Of a DNA stretch of 64,000 nucleotides, positions 40,295-47,779 are shown piece by piece. The position numbers and the translations under genes are program-made. The DNA lies in contig CAJYPK010000040.1 in assembly GCA_913776615.1 (NCBI GenBank), positions 231,860 to 295,859 on the forward strand. The letters run 5' to 3'. The stretch comes from an uncultured Hymenobacter sp. GTDB lineage: Bacteria > Bacteroidota > Bacteroidia > Cytophagales > Hymenobacteraceae. The number at the start of each line of letters is the position of its first letter. Position 1 is the first letter of the stretch. The notes under the pieces were generated by a model, which was not told the DNA's origin, did not search any database, and was given only the letters and a program-made list of their open reading frames with translations.

Positions 40295-41467
40295 ATGAAT
40301 CGTCGAAAGTTTTTGGGGACGGGCGCCTCACTGCTGGCGGCCCCCCTTGCGTGGGGCGGGGCTGCCCGTCGCCCAAGCTGGGAGCAGGAATTTGCTACGT
40401 TTGTGGAAGCGGGATTGACCAAAACCCACACTCCCGGCCTGGGGGTAGCGATAGTGCGCGGCGGGCAAACCCTCTTCGCCGCCGGATACGGGCTAGCCGA
40501 TGTGCAGGCTCGGCGAGCGGTGACGCCAGACACTGCCTTTCACATTGCCTCCGTCAGCAAGGTGGTGACCGGTGCAGCGATGCTGCGGCTCCTGGAGCAG
40601 CAGAAATACCAACTGGACGACCCTATCGGGCCTTACCTGGATTTTCCGGTGCAACACCCGCTCTTTCCTGCCATTCCGATCACGTTTCGCCACCTACTCA
40701 CGCATACTGCCGGCATTTCCGATGCGCAGTATGGGCAAACCGCTGCCTTTGCTGTAGTCGGTGATCCGAGCTTGCCGCTCCGCGAGTTTCTTACCGGCTA
40801 CCTCAGTCCCGGTGGCCGTTGGTACGCAGCGGCCGAGTGCTTTACGGCTGCGCCCCCGGGTGCGGAGTGGCACTACAGCAACGTTGCCATTGCCCTGCTG
40901 GGCTACCTGGCCGAGCGGCTTGCTGCGACCCCACTGGATGCTTTCACGCGGCAGCAATTTTTTCAGCCCCTACGCACCCGCCACACGGCCTGGAAAATAG
41001 CGGATATCCCGACGCAGCACCTGGCCAAGCCGTACCAGCTAACGGAAGGCACCCTGCGCGAGCTGCCGCCCCCCGGCTACCCGGACTGGCCCGCCGGCTC
41101 GCTGCGCAGCTCCCCGCGCGACTTTGCCCGGCTGCTGGCCGTGTTTACCAATGACGGTGCCGTGCAGGGCCACGCTTACCTGCAACCCGCTACGATACAA
41201 ACCATGTTGGCTCCGCAGCCGGGCATAGTAGTTGCGCCCGGCAACCCTACTATTAAGCAGGGCTTAATCTGGCTGCGGCGCGAGGTTGGTGGTGCCCAGC
41301 TGGCCAGCCACAGCGGCGGTGACCCCGGCGCCGATACCATCGTGTGCCTTGACGTACAAAAGCATACGGGGGTGCTAATGTTCGCAAATGTTTCGGGTAC
41401 GCCTGAACTTCGGGCATTTCAAAAAGAAGTGGTGCTGCGTTTACTGGACCGGGCGGCCCAGGCCTAA
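40295..41467 (+). CDS. Tat-exported beta-lactamase-fold serine hydrolase
   Basis: The 390-residue protein starts with a twin-arginine signal (NRRKFLGTGASLLAAPLAWGGAA). The catalytic motifs are the SxxK Ser86-Val-Ser-Lys89 in IASVSKVVTG, YSN (Tyr194-Ser-Asn) in EWHYSNVAIALLG, and a C-terminal HSGG in LASHSGGDPGA. The family includes esterases, DD-peptidases and beta-lactamases. The ATG at 40295 is chosen because it begins the signal. It follows the fusion gene by 178 bp and precedes the acyl-CoA ligase by 66 bp. Confidence 0.93.
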   Translation: MNRRKFLGTGASLLAAPLAWGGAARRPSWEQEFATFVEAGLTKTHTPGLGVAIVRGGQTLFAAGYGLADVQARRAVTPDTAFHIASVSKVVTGAAMLRLLEQQKYQLDDPIGPYLDFPVQHPLFPAIPITFRHLLTHTAGISDAQYGQTAAFAVVGDPSLPLREFLTGYLSPGGRWYAAAECFTAAPPGAEWHYSNVAIALLGYLAERLAATPLDAFTRQQFFQPLRTRHTAWKIADIPTQHLAKPYQLTEGTLRELPPPGYPDWPAGSLRSSPRDFARLLAVFTNDGAVQGHAYLQPATIQTMLAPQPGIVVAPGNPTIKQGLIWLRREVGGAQLASHSGGDPGADTIVCLDVQKHTGVLMFANVSGTPELRAFQKEVVLRLLDRAAQA

Positions 41468-41533
41468 ACGGCGGTTGCGATGCCGCCGGGTTGCTATCTT
41501 CCGGTCTTCGCTTACTTCCCACCCGCCCTGAAC

Positions 41534-43162
41534 ATGCTCGGACTCATGATGCAAACGCCCCTGCGCATCGCGGGGCTGCTCGAACACGCCGCCAAGTGGC
41601 ACGCCGATACCGAAATCGTCTCGCGCCTGCCCGAGGGTGGCCCCCTGCACCGCTACACCTACGCCGCTGCCCACGCCCGCGCCAAGCAATTGGCCAACGC
41701 TCTTCTGAAGCTCGGCATCGAAGAAGGCGACCGGGTAGGTACGCTGGCCTGGAATACCCACCGGCATTTTGAGCTTTACTACGGCGTGTCGGGCATCGCA
41801 TCCGTGTGCCACACCATCAATCCGCGCCTGTTTTTCGAACAGCTGGTGTACATCATCAACCACGCCCAGGACCGGCTGCTGTTCTTCGATCTCACGTTTT
41901 TGCCCCTCGTCACCAAGCTGGCCCCGCACTGCCCCAAAGTGGAAAAATGGGTGCTGCTGGCCGGCGACGAACACCTGCCCGCTGGCTCTGAGCTGCCCGG
42001 CCTGGCTAGCTACGAAAGCCTGCTGGCTGCCGAGAATGCCGATTTCGAGTGGCCGACCTTCGACGAAAACACGGCCTCCTCGCTCTGCTACACCTCCGGC
42101 ACTACCGACGAGCCCAAGGGCGTGCTTTACTCGCACCGCTCCACGCTGCTGCACAGCTACGCCGCCTCGCTGCCCGACTGCTTCAACTGCGGTGCCCGCG
42201 ACGTGGTGCTGCCCGTGGTGCCGATGTTTCACGTCAATGCCTGGGGCATTCCGTACGTGGCCCCGCTCAACGGCTGCAAGCTGGTGCTGCCCGGCCCCGG
42301 CCTCGACGCCGCTAGCCTCTACGAGTTGTTTGAAAGCGAGCGGGTGACGTTCTCGGCGGGCGTGCCCACCATCTGGTTCGGGCTGCTCGCGTTCATGCGC
42401 GAGGGTCGGCGTAAGTTCTCGACCTTGCGCAAGATGATAGTGGGCGGAGCCTCGTGTCCGCCGGCCCTGCTGCGCGCCTTCGACGAGGAGCTGGGCGTCG
42501 AAATTCGCCACGCCTGGGGCATGAGCGAAACCTCGCCGCTGGGCACCGTGAGCACCCTCAAGGCCAGTCAGCTCGACCTGCCCGCGGAAGCGCAGTTCTT
42601 CTACAAAATCAAGCAGGGGCGCGCCATTTTCGGCGTCGATATGGAGATTGTGGACGGGGAGGGCCAGCCGCTGCCGCACGATGGCGTCGCCTTCGGCGAC
42701 TTGCTGGTGCGCGGGCCATTCATCGCCAGCGACTACTTTGGCACGGCTCACCCCGGCCAGCTCACGGCCGGCGGCTGGTTTCGCACCGGCGACGTGGCCA
42801 CCATCGACCCCGAGGGCTTTATGAATATCACCGACCGCTCGAAGGACGTAATCAAGTCGGGCGGCGAGTGGATTTCCAGCATCGACCTCGAAAACCTGGC
42901 CGTGGCGCACCCCGCCATCGCCGAGGCCGCCGTCATCGGCGTACCACATCCCAAATGGAGCGAGCGCCCGCTGCTGGTCGCCGTGCGCAAGCCCGGCCAC
43001 GCAGTCACGGGCGCAGAGCTGCTGGCCTTCCTCGACGGCAAAATCGCCCCCTGGTGGCGGCCCGACGCCGTGGAGTTCGTGGAGAGCTTGCCGCACACGG
43101 CTACTGGTAAATTACTCAAAACCCAATTGCGTAAAGACTTCGCGGGCTACGAGCTGAAATAA
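41534..43162 (+). CDS. Long-chain fatty-acid-type acyl-CoA synthetase
   Basis: The 542-residue enzyme belongs to the ANL superfamily. It begins MLGLMMQTPLRIAGLLEH, as do close homologs. The AMP-binding P-loop is CYTSGTTDEPKGVLYSHR, followed by MFHVNAWGIPY, GMSETSP (A5), YFKTGD-type GWFRTGDVA (A7), DRSKDVIKSGGEWISS (A8), and the A10 Lys in HTATGKLLKTQL. Members activate medium- or long-chain or short-chain acids. A perfect terminator follows. Neighbours do not point to a substrate. Confidence 0.95.
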   Translation: MLGLMMQTPLRIAGLLEHAAKWHADTEIVSRLPEGGPLHRYTYAAAHARAKQLANALLKLGIEEGDRVGTLAWNTHRHFELYYGVSGIASVCHTINPRLFFEQLVYIINHAQDRLLFFDLTFLPLVTKLAPHCPKVEKWVLLAGDEHLPAGSELPGLASYESLLAAENADFEWPTFDENTASSLCYTSGTTDEPKGVLYSHRSTLLHSYAASLPDCFNCGARDVVLPVVPMFHVNAWGIPYVAPLNGCKLVLPGPGLDAASLYELFESERVTFSAGVPTIWFGLLAFMREGRRKFSTLRKMIVGGASCPPALLRAFDEELGVEIRHAWGMSETSPLGTVSTLKASQLDLPAEAQFFYKIKQGRAIFGVDMEIVDGEGQPLPHDGVAFGDLLVRGPFIASDYFGTAHPGQLTAGGWFRTGDVATIDPEGFMNITDRSKDVIKSGGEWISSIDLENLAVAHPAIAEAAVIGVPHPKWSERPLLVAVRKPGHAVTGAELLAFLDGKIAPWWRPDAVEFVESLPHTATGKLLKTQLRKDFAGYELK

Positions 43163-43242
43163 GTCATAACCCCTAATGGTAAGTGGCCAGGCATCAGGTT
43201 ACGTGAAGAATAAAGCCGGAGCTTAGCAGCGCTATTTTAAAT

Positions 43243-43283
43243 AAAGAAGGCCCCGCTGGCGTGCTGCCAGCGGGGCCTTCTTT
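43243..43283. terminator. Bidirectional intrinsic terminator
   Basis: A perfect 18-bp stem (AAAGAAGGCCCCGCTGGC and its complement) with a 5-base loop lies between two convergent genes. Confidence 0.9.
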
Positions 43284-43298
43284 TAGCATACTTGCGGC

Positions 43299-46292
43299 TT
43301 ACTGCCCGCGTTCCTGCAGGTAGGGCGCGAGTACATCATACGCCTTTTTGGCGCGGGCCTCATCTTTCACTTGGGCAGCAGCCTGGTACACGCTCTGGAG
43401 CGTGAGCAGGTTCATGCGGGTAGCGTCGTCGAAGAGGGCGCCGTCGTGCGTCTGGAAGTAGCTCAGGGTGTTGATGCTGCGCTCGGTGAGCTTGTCGAGG
43501 ATGGCGTTGGCCTTGTCCTTTTCGCCCACGGCGTAGAGTACCGGTACGAGCTGCGGCGTGTAGTAGTCGTAGGGTACGGCCGCGTCGGGCATCACGGCCA
43601 GGCACTTGTCGGCTACCTCCTTGGCCTTGGCCATATCCCCGCTGGCGGCGTAGGCGTTGGCGAGGCGGGCAAACTTATCGCGGTAGTTCGACGGGAAGCG
43701 CAGGTTGTTCTCGTCGTAGAAAATGTTGGCATTGTCCAGGCCCCGGTACTGGAATTTTTTCATCAGGATGTCGTAGCAGATGGGCTTCTCCACGTAGCCC
43801 TCGTCGCCGCGGCGGTCGTAGTTGGGGTCGCGCAGGGGTAGCAAGCGGTAAGCCATGCCTTCGAGCTGGAAGTAGGGCTGCAGGTTCATGTAGTCGCTGG
43901 GGGCTACCGTCGAGCTGAAGTAGATGGGCCGCTTCCAGTTGTTGGTGGCTATCATGTCCAGGATCACCAGGTTTTTCTTCTCGATGGCGCGCTTGCCCAT
44001 GCTCCAGTCCATGTGGCTCACGAGCTGGCTTTCGCGGTCTTTGGGGATGATGCCCAGCTTCTTCACGGCCGACGTGTCCACGTTCAGGAAGAACTTGGGC
44101 GTGGGGAAGGTCATGGTCGAGTAGTTGCCGTCGGTGTACTTGAGCAGCGGGCTGCCCTGGCCCACCAGGCTGATGAACTGCTTGAGGTCGAGGCTATCCA
44201 CGGCCGGGTTGGGCGAGAAGGGCAGCATGTCGTTGTTGCCCTGCACGTAGGTCGCGTCGTTCATCGAGATGGGCAGGCCCTCCGAGAGGTAGGCGCGGCG
44301 CTTCATCTGCTGGATGTACCAGTCGGTGTTCAGGTACGAGAGCACGGCCACGCGCACGTCGGTGCGGATGCCCTCTACTTCCTGGGCGTACCAGAGCGGG
44401 AAGGTGTCGTTGTCGCCATTGGTAAAGAGGATGGCGTTGGGCGCGCAGCTGTTGAGCAGGTTGCGGGCCGAGTCAACCGAGTTGTAGCGGCCCGAGCGGT
44501 TGTGGTCGTCCCAGCCCTGGGCCAGCAGGATGGTGGGCGAGATGAGGCCCAGCAGCACGGCCACGCCAGCGCGGGCGTTCTCAGCCTTGAGGGCGGCGGC
44601 CAGCAACTGGCCGAGACCAATCACGCCCAGCCCGATCCAGATGGCGAAGGCAAACGTGGCCCCGGTGAAGGTGTAGTCGCGCTCACGCGGTTCGAGGGGC
44701 GGCTGGTTGAGGTACACTACGATGGCGATGCCGGTGAACAAAAACAGCAGACCCACCACCAGGGCGTCGTGTCCGCGCCGCCGGATTTGCACGAACAAGC
44801 CAATCAAGCCCAGGATGAGCGGAATGGCGAAGAAGTTGTTGTGCGCAAAGCTGCCGCCGATGCGCGCGGGCAGCGTCGATTTGCCGGGACTGAAGGGTGT
44901 CACCACGCCCGCCTGCTGAATGTCAGACTCACGCCCCACGTAGTTCCAGAAGAAGTAGCGCCAAAACATGTGGCCGATCTGGTAGCGGAAGAGAAAGCCC
45001 AGATTTTGGCCCATCGTGGGCTTCACGCCCTCCTGCAAGTCGGGCACCCATTTCTTGTACTCTTGAATGTGCTCGGGCTGGTAGCTGTAGAGGCGGGGTA
45101 GCAGCATCTTATCAGCATCGGCGTAGCCGGGCTCCTGGGCGCGGGGCAGAATCTCGACGTACTTGCCGCCCTCGCGCTTGTAGCGCGGCGCGCCTTCCTC
45201 GTAGTGGTCGGGCTGGGCGTTGAACTGCGGGCCGTAGAGCAGCGGGCGCGAGCCGTACTGCTCACGCTTGAGGTAGCTCACGAAGCTCAGCACGTCCTCG
45301 GGGTTGTTCTCGTTGATGGTCGGGTGAAACGACGAGCGGATGGGCACGATCAGGTAGGTCGAGTACCCAATAAGGATGAACGTGAAGCACAGCATGGCTG
45401 TGTTCAGGAGCTGGCTGCGGCGCTGGTAGGAGAGGCGGAAGCCAAACCAGATGGCCCCCACGAACAGCAGCAGGAAGATAATCAGGCCTGAGTTGAAGGG
45501 TAGGCCGAGACTATTAATAAAGAACACCTCGAAGCCGCCCGCCAGCGTGGGCAGACCCGGGATGATGCCCACTAGTACCGAGCCCACGATGAGCAGGCTC
45601 ACCGCCAGCGTGATAATGCCACCCATCGTCGTGGGCTTGGCCGCGCGGCGGTAGTAGTAGATGAAGGCCAGCGCCGGCACGGCCAGCAGGTTGAGCAAGT
45701 GCACCCCGATGCTGAGGCCGATAACGTAGGCAATGAGGATGAGCCACTTGTCGGAGTCGGCATCGTGGGCGTGCTCTTCCCACTTCATCATGATCCAGAC
45801 CACGGCGGCCGTGCAGAGGCTCGACATGGCGTATACCTCGCCTTCCTCGGCATTAAACCAGAACGAGTCGGAAAACGCGAACGAGAGCGCGCCCACCACG
45901 CCCGCGCCCAGGATGAGCAACGTTTGGTAGCCGGTCGGCTCGGGCGTTTCGGTTTCAAACTCGCTCGTGGCTACCAGCAGCTTGCGACCCATGCGGGTGA
46001 TGATCCAGAACAGGAATAGTACCGTGAACGAGCTGCTCAGCCCCGAGAGGGCATTGACCAGCACCGGCACCTTAGTCACGTCGCCAAAGCTGAACAGCGA
46101 GAACAGCCGTCCCAGGATGAGGAAGGTCGGGGCGCCCGGCGGGTGCGGTACCAGCAGCTTGTAGGAACAGGCAATGAACTCGCCGCAGTCCCAGAACGAG
46201 GCGGTGGGCTCCAGCGTGAGCATGAAGACGACGGTGGCCACGGCAAAGACTGCCCAGCCAACCAGGTTATTCAATCGTTTGAATGAATGCAT
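43299..46292 (-). CDS. DUF2723 polytopic membrane protein
   Basis: The 997-residue protein has the DUF2723 N-terminus: LVGWAVFAVATVVFMLTLEPT, then SFWDCGEFIACSYKL and LVPHPPGAPTFLILGR, and a total of about ten to twelve spans up to residue 600. The soluble remainder (from about 620) includes TPR-like helices at the end (LANAYAASGDMAKAKEVADKC). The family is related to glycosyltransferases of the GT-C type; in Bacteroidota, O-linked protein glycosylation or a sugar-transfer role is suspected. The acidic WDCGE motif of the first loop is the likely active-site region. Length is normal. Confidence 0.93.
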   Translation of the reverse strand: MHSFKRLNNLVGWAVFAVATVVFMLTLEPTASFWDCGEFIACSYKLLVPHPPGAPTFLILGRLFSLFSFGDVTKVPVLVNALSGLSSSFTVLFLFWIITRMGRKLLVATSEFETETPEPTGYQTLLILGAGVVGALSFAFSDSFWFNAEEGEVYAMSSLCTAAVVWIMMKWEEHAHDADSDKWLILIAYVIGLSIGVHLLNLLAVPALAFIYYYRRAAKPTTMGGIITLAVSLLIVGSVLVGIIPGLPTLAGGFEVFFINSLGLPFNSGLIIFLLLFVGAIWFGFRLSYQRRSQLLNTAMLCFTFILIGYSTYLIVPIRSSFHPTINENNPEDVLSFVSYLKREQYGSRPLLYGPQFNAQPDHYEEGAPRYKREGGKYVEILPRAQEPGYADADKMLLPRLYSYQPEHIQEYKKWVPDLQEGVKPTMGQNLGFLFRYQIGHMFWRYFFWNYVGRESDIQQAGVVTPFSPGKSTLPARIGGSFAHNNFFAIPLILGLIGLFVQIRRRGHDALVVGLLFLFTGIAIVVYLNQPPLEPRERDYTFTGATFAFAIWIGLGVIGLGQLLAAALKAENARAGVAVLLGLISPTILLAQGWDDHNRSGRYNSVDSARNLLNSCAPNAILFTNGDNDTFPLWYAQEVEGIRTDVRVAVLSYLNTDWYIQQMKRRAYLSEGLPISMNDATYVQGNNDMLPFSPNPAVDSLDLKQFISLVGQGSPLLKYTDGNYSTMTFPTPKFFLNVDTSAVKKLGIIPKDRESQLVSHMDWSMGKRAIEKKNLVILDMIATNNWKRPIYFSSTVAPSDYMNLQPYFQLEGMAYRLLPLRDPNYDRRGDEGYVEKPICYDILMKKFQYRGLDNANIFYDENNLRFPSNYRDKFARLANAYAASGDMAKAKEVADKCLAVMPDAAVPYDYYTPQLVPVLYAVGEKDKANAILDKLTERSINTLSYFQTHDGALFDDATRMNLLTLQSVYQAAAQVKDEARAKKAYDVLAPYLQERGQ

Positions 46293-46451
46293 ACGGGGTA
46301 AAAATGGCCCCCTGGCACTGCCAGCGGCAGCGGCCGGGGCGGCCAGCGAAAAATACCGTTATAGCTAAACCGTTGCCAGCGGGCAACAAGCCCCCAAAAG
46401 TAGGCAACAACCACCGAGGGGTTGCGTGGCGGGCCAGACCGGGCGCAAAAA

Positions 46452-46478
46452 AAGCCGCTTCCCGGCGGAAAGCGGCTT
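46452..46478 (-). terminator. Terminator of the small T9SS-substrate gene
   Basis: A 9-bp stem AAGCCGCTT with a 9-base loop and a run of seven T on the minus strand, 22 bp after the stop. Confidence 0.75.
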
Positions 46479-46499
46479 CTCGTGAAACAGGGCGCTGGC

Positions 46500-47111
46500 T
46501 TACAACAGCGTCAGGCGATTAGTACTCACGGCCTTGTCGTTGACCAGCAGCGAGCAGAAATACAAGCCGGCCGGTAGGCCAGTTACGTCGAGCGGTAGGC
46601 CGGTGGCGGCGGTAGCCAGCGGCAGGGGCAGCAGGCGCACCTCGCGGCCGAGCACGTTGCTCAGGCGCATCTTGTAGTCGGGGCCGTGCTGGGCCGACAG
46701 CTGCACCGTGAGTAGCCCCCGGGCGGGGTTCGGAAATACGCTCAGCGAGGGCGCGCCAAGCTGGCTGGGGGTCGGGGCGGGGAGCGTTGCCAACGCCGTG
46801 TGCAGGCTAGGAGCCGTGAAGATGGCAGAGCTGGCGGGCTTCAGGAAAGCGGCCATGCCGGGGATGGGGCTGCCGGGCGTCCAGGCGGCCAGCGGGTTGC
46901 CGAGGCCGGTGGGGCGTACGCCGCGCGCCCACACCAGGCGGGCCGTGGCGGCGGGGGCAATAGCCGTCTGAGTGGTTTGAGTGGGCAACTGTTGAGCAGC
47001 CACTGCCTCGGCCCGGACGGCACCCACGTGCGCGCCGTAGGTGGCAGCGGCGGCGGGCAGCAAGGCCAGCCCAGCCATGAAGAAAGTTAATAGACGAGTA
47101 GCAAGGCGCAT
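46500..47111 (-). CDS. Small T9SS type A sorting-domain protein
   Basis: The 203-residue exported protein has a signal peptide (MRLATRLLTFFMAGLALLPAAAA), an Ala-rich unstructured middle of about 100 residues, and a typical type A sorting domain (VFPNPARGLLTVQLS, then LDVTGLPAGLYFCSLLVNDKAVSTNRLTLL) at the C-terminus. The sorting domain directs the protein across the outer membrane through the type IX system. The middle region resembles no known domain. A perfect TACCTTTG lies 41 bp upstream of the start. Confidence 0.9.
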   Translation of the reverse strand: MRLATRLLTFFMAGLALLPAAAATYGAHVGAVRAEAVAAQQLPTQTTQTAIAPAATARLVWARGVRPTGLGNPLAAWTPGSPIPGMAAFLKPASSAIFTAPSLHTALATLPAPTPSQLGAPSLSVFPNPARGLLTVQLSAQHGPDYKMRLSNVLGREVRLLPLPLATAATGLPLDVTGLPAGLYFCSLLVNDKAVSTNRLTLL

Positions 47112-47779
47112 GGGAGCAGGAAAAGACGAGGTGGGAAAGCCAGTTGCTGGCTCAAAGGTAGTTATTTACCGGTGAGCTACCAGTGAACAAGCACCGTGCC
47201 GGGTGCATAAGTTTCTCAACGGCGGCAATCTATCGACCAACGCCGCTGCTTACTCGGCGGGCAAATAATCGGCCTAGTGGCCGGTACTGCCCTTTTAAGT
47301 CCCGTTGCACCGGATTGCCTGAGTCTGCCGAGCTGGCAGGCCTCTGTATCGATAAGGATACCCAAACCGCCGATTTGGCTGCATGGCCCAGCGAGCCCGT
47401 GCGCGAGGCGAGCGGACATTAGCCTGCGGGCTGCTCGACCGGGCAAGGCTGCTACGTGCTAGCTGCTATTCAGATCCTGCTCTTTTAGTGGTGCGATAGG
47501 GTGGTGGCAACTAGCTCATAACTCGGCGATTTTGCGAGCTGGGAGCGTGTCTTGTAAAAAAAGTTTTGACTTAAAAACCGCCCTGGCGCTCAGCTTTCGC
47601 AGAAAAAAATAACCCCGACATAATTTTTGCTTCACCAAAAATCCATGTGCGAAACATTGCGCGTAAATTGGTGAAACACTACACGAAGCAGAGATGAGGT
47701 GCCCGCAGTGAGGGTCTGCCCGCCTTATCCGCCGCTTCACTTCTTTTCCTTTTCTCAATAGCCAAACCTTTACTCTACC
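47112..47779. other. 668-bp intergenic region without a gene
   Basis: No open frame of more than about 80 residues looks coding. From about 47540 the sequence is more AT-rich, and a TTCACCA/TGGTGAA inverted repeat flanks 47629-47675. The long distance to the subtilase start suggests a long leader or regulatory region. Confidence 0.55.
47153..47160 (-). promoter_or_regulatory. -7 element of the small T9SS-substrate gene
   Basis: TACCTTTG on the minus strand fits TAnnTTTG exactly, 41 bp before the start codon. Confidence 0.5.

Noticed and set aside
41441..43096. A 551-residue open frame antisense to the acyl-CoA ligase gene
   Set aside because: The plus-strand frame has all ANL motifs; the antisense frame is an artefact of high GC content at third positions.
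44013..45101. A 362-residue open frame antisense to the DUF2723 gene
   Set aside because: Shadow of a well-supported membrane protein; no motifs.
47183..47422. A 79-residue open frame in the large gene-free region
   Set aside because: No promoter, no family pattern, and a codon pattern unlike the neighbours.
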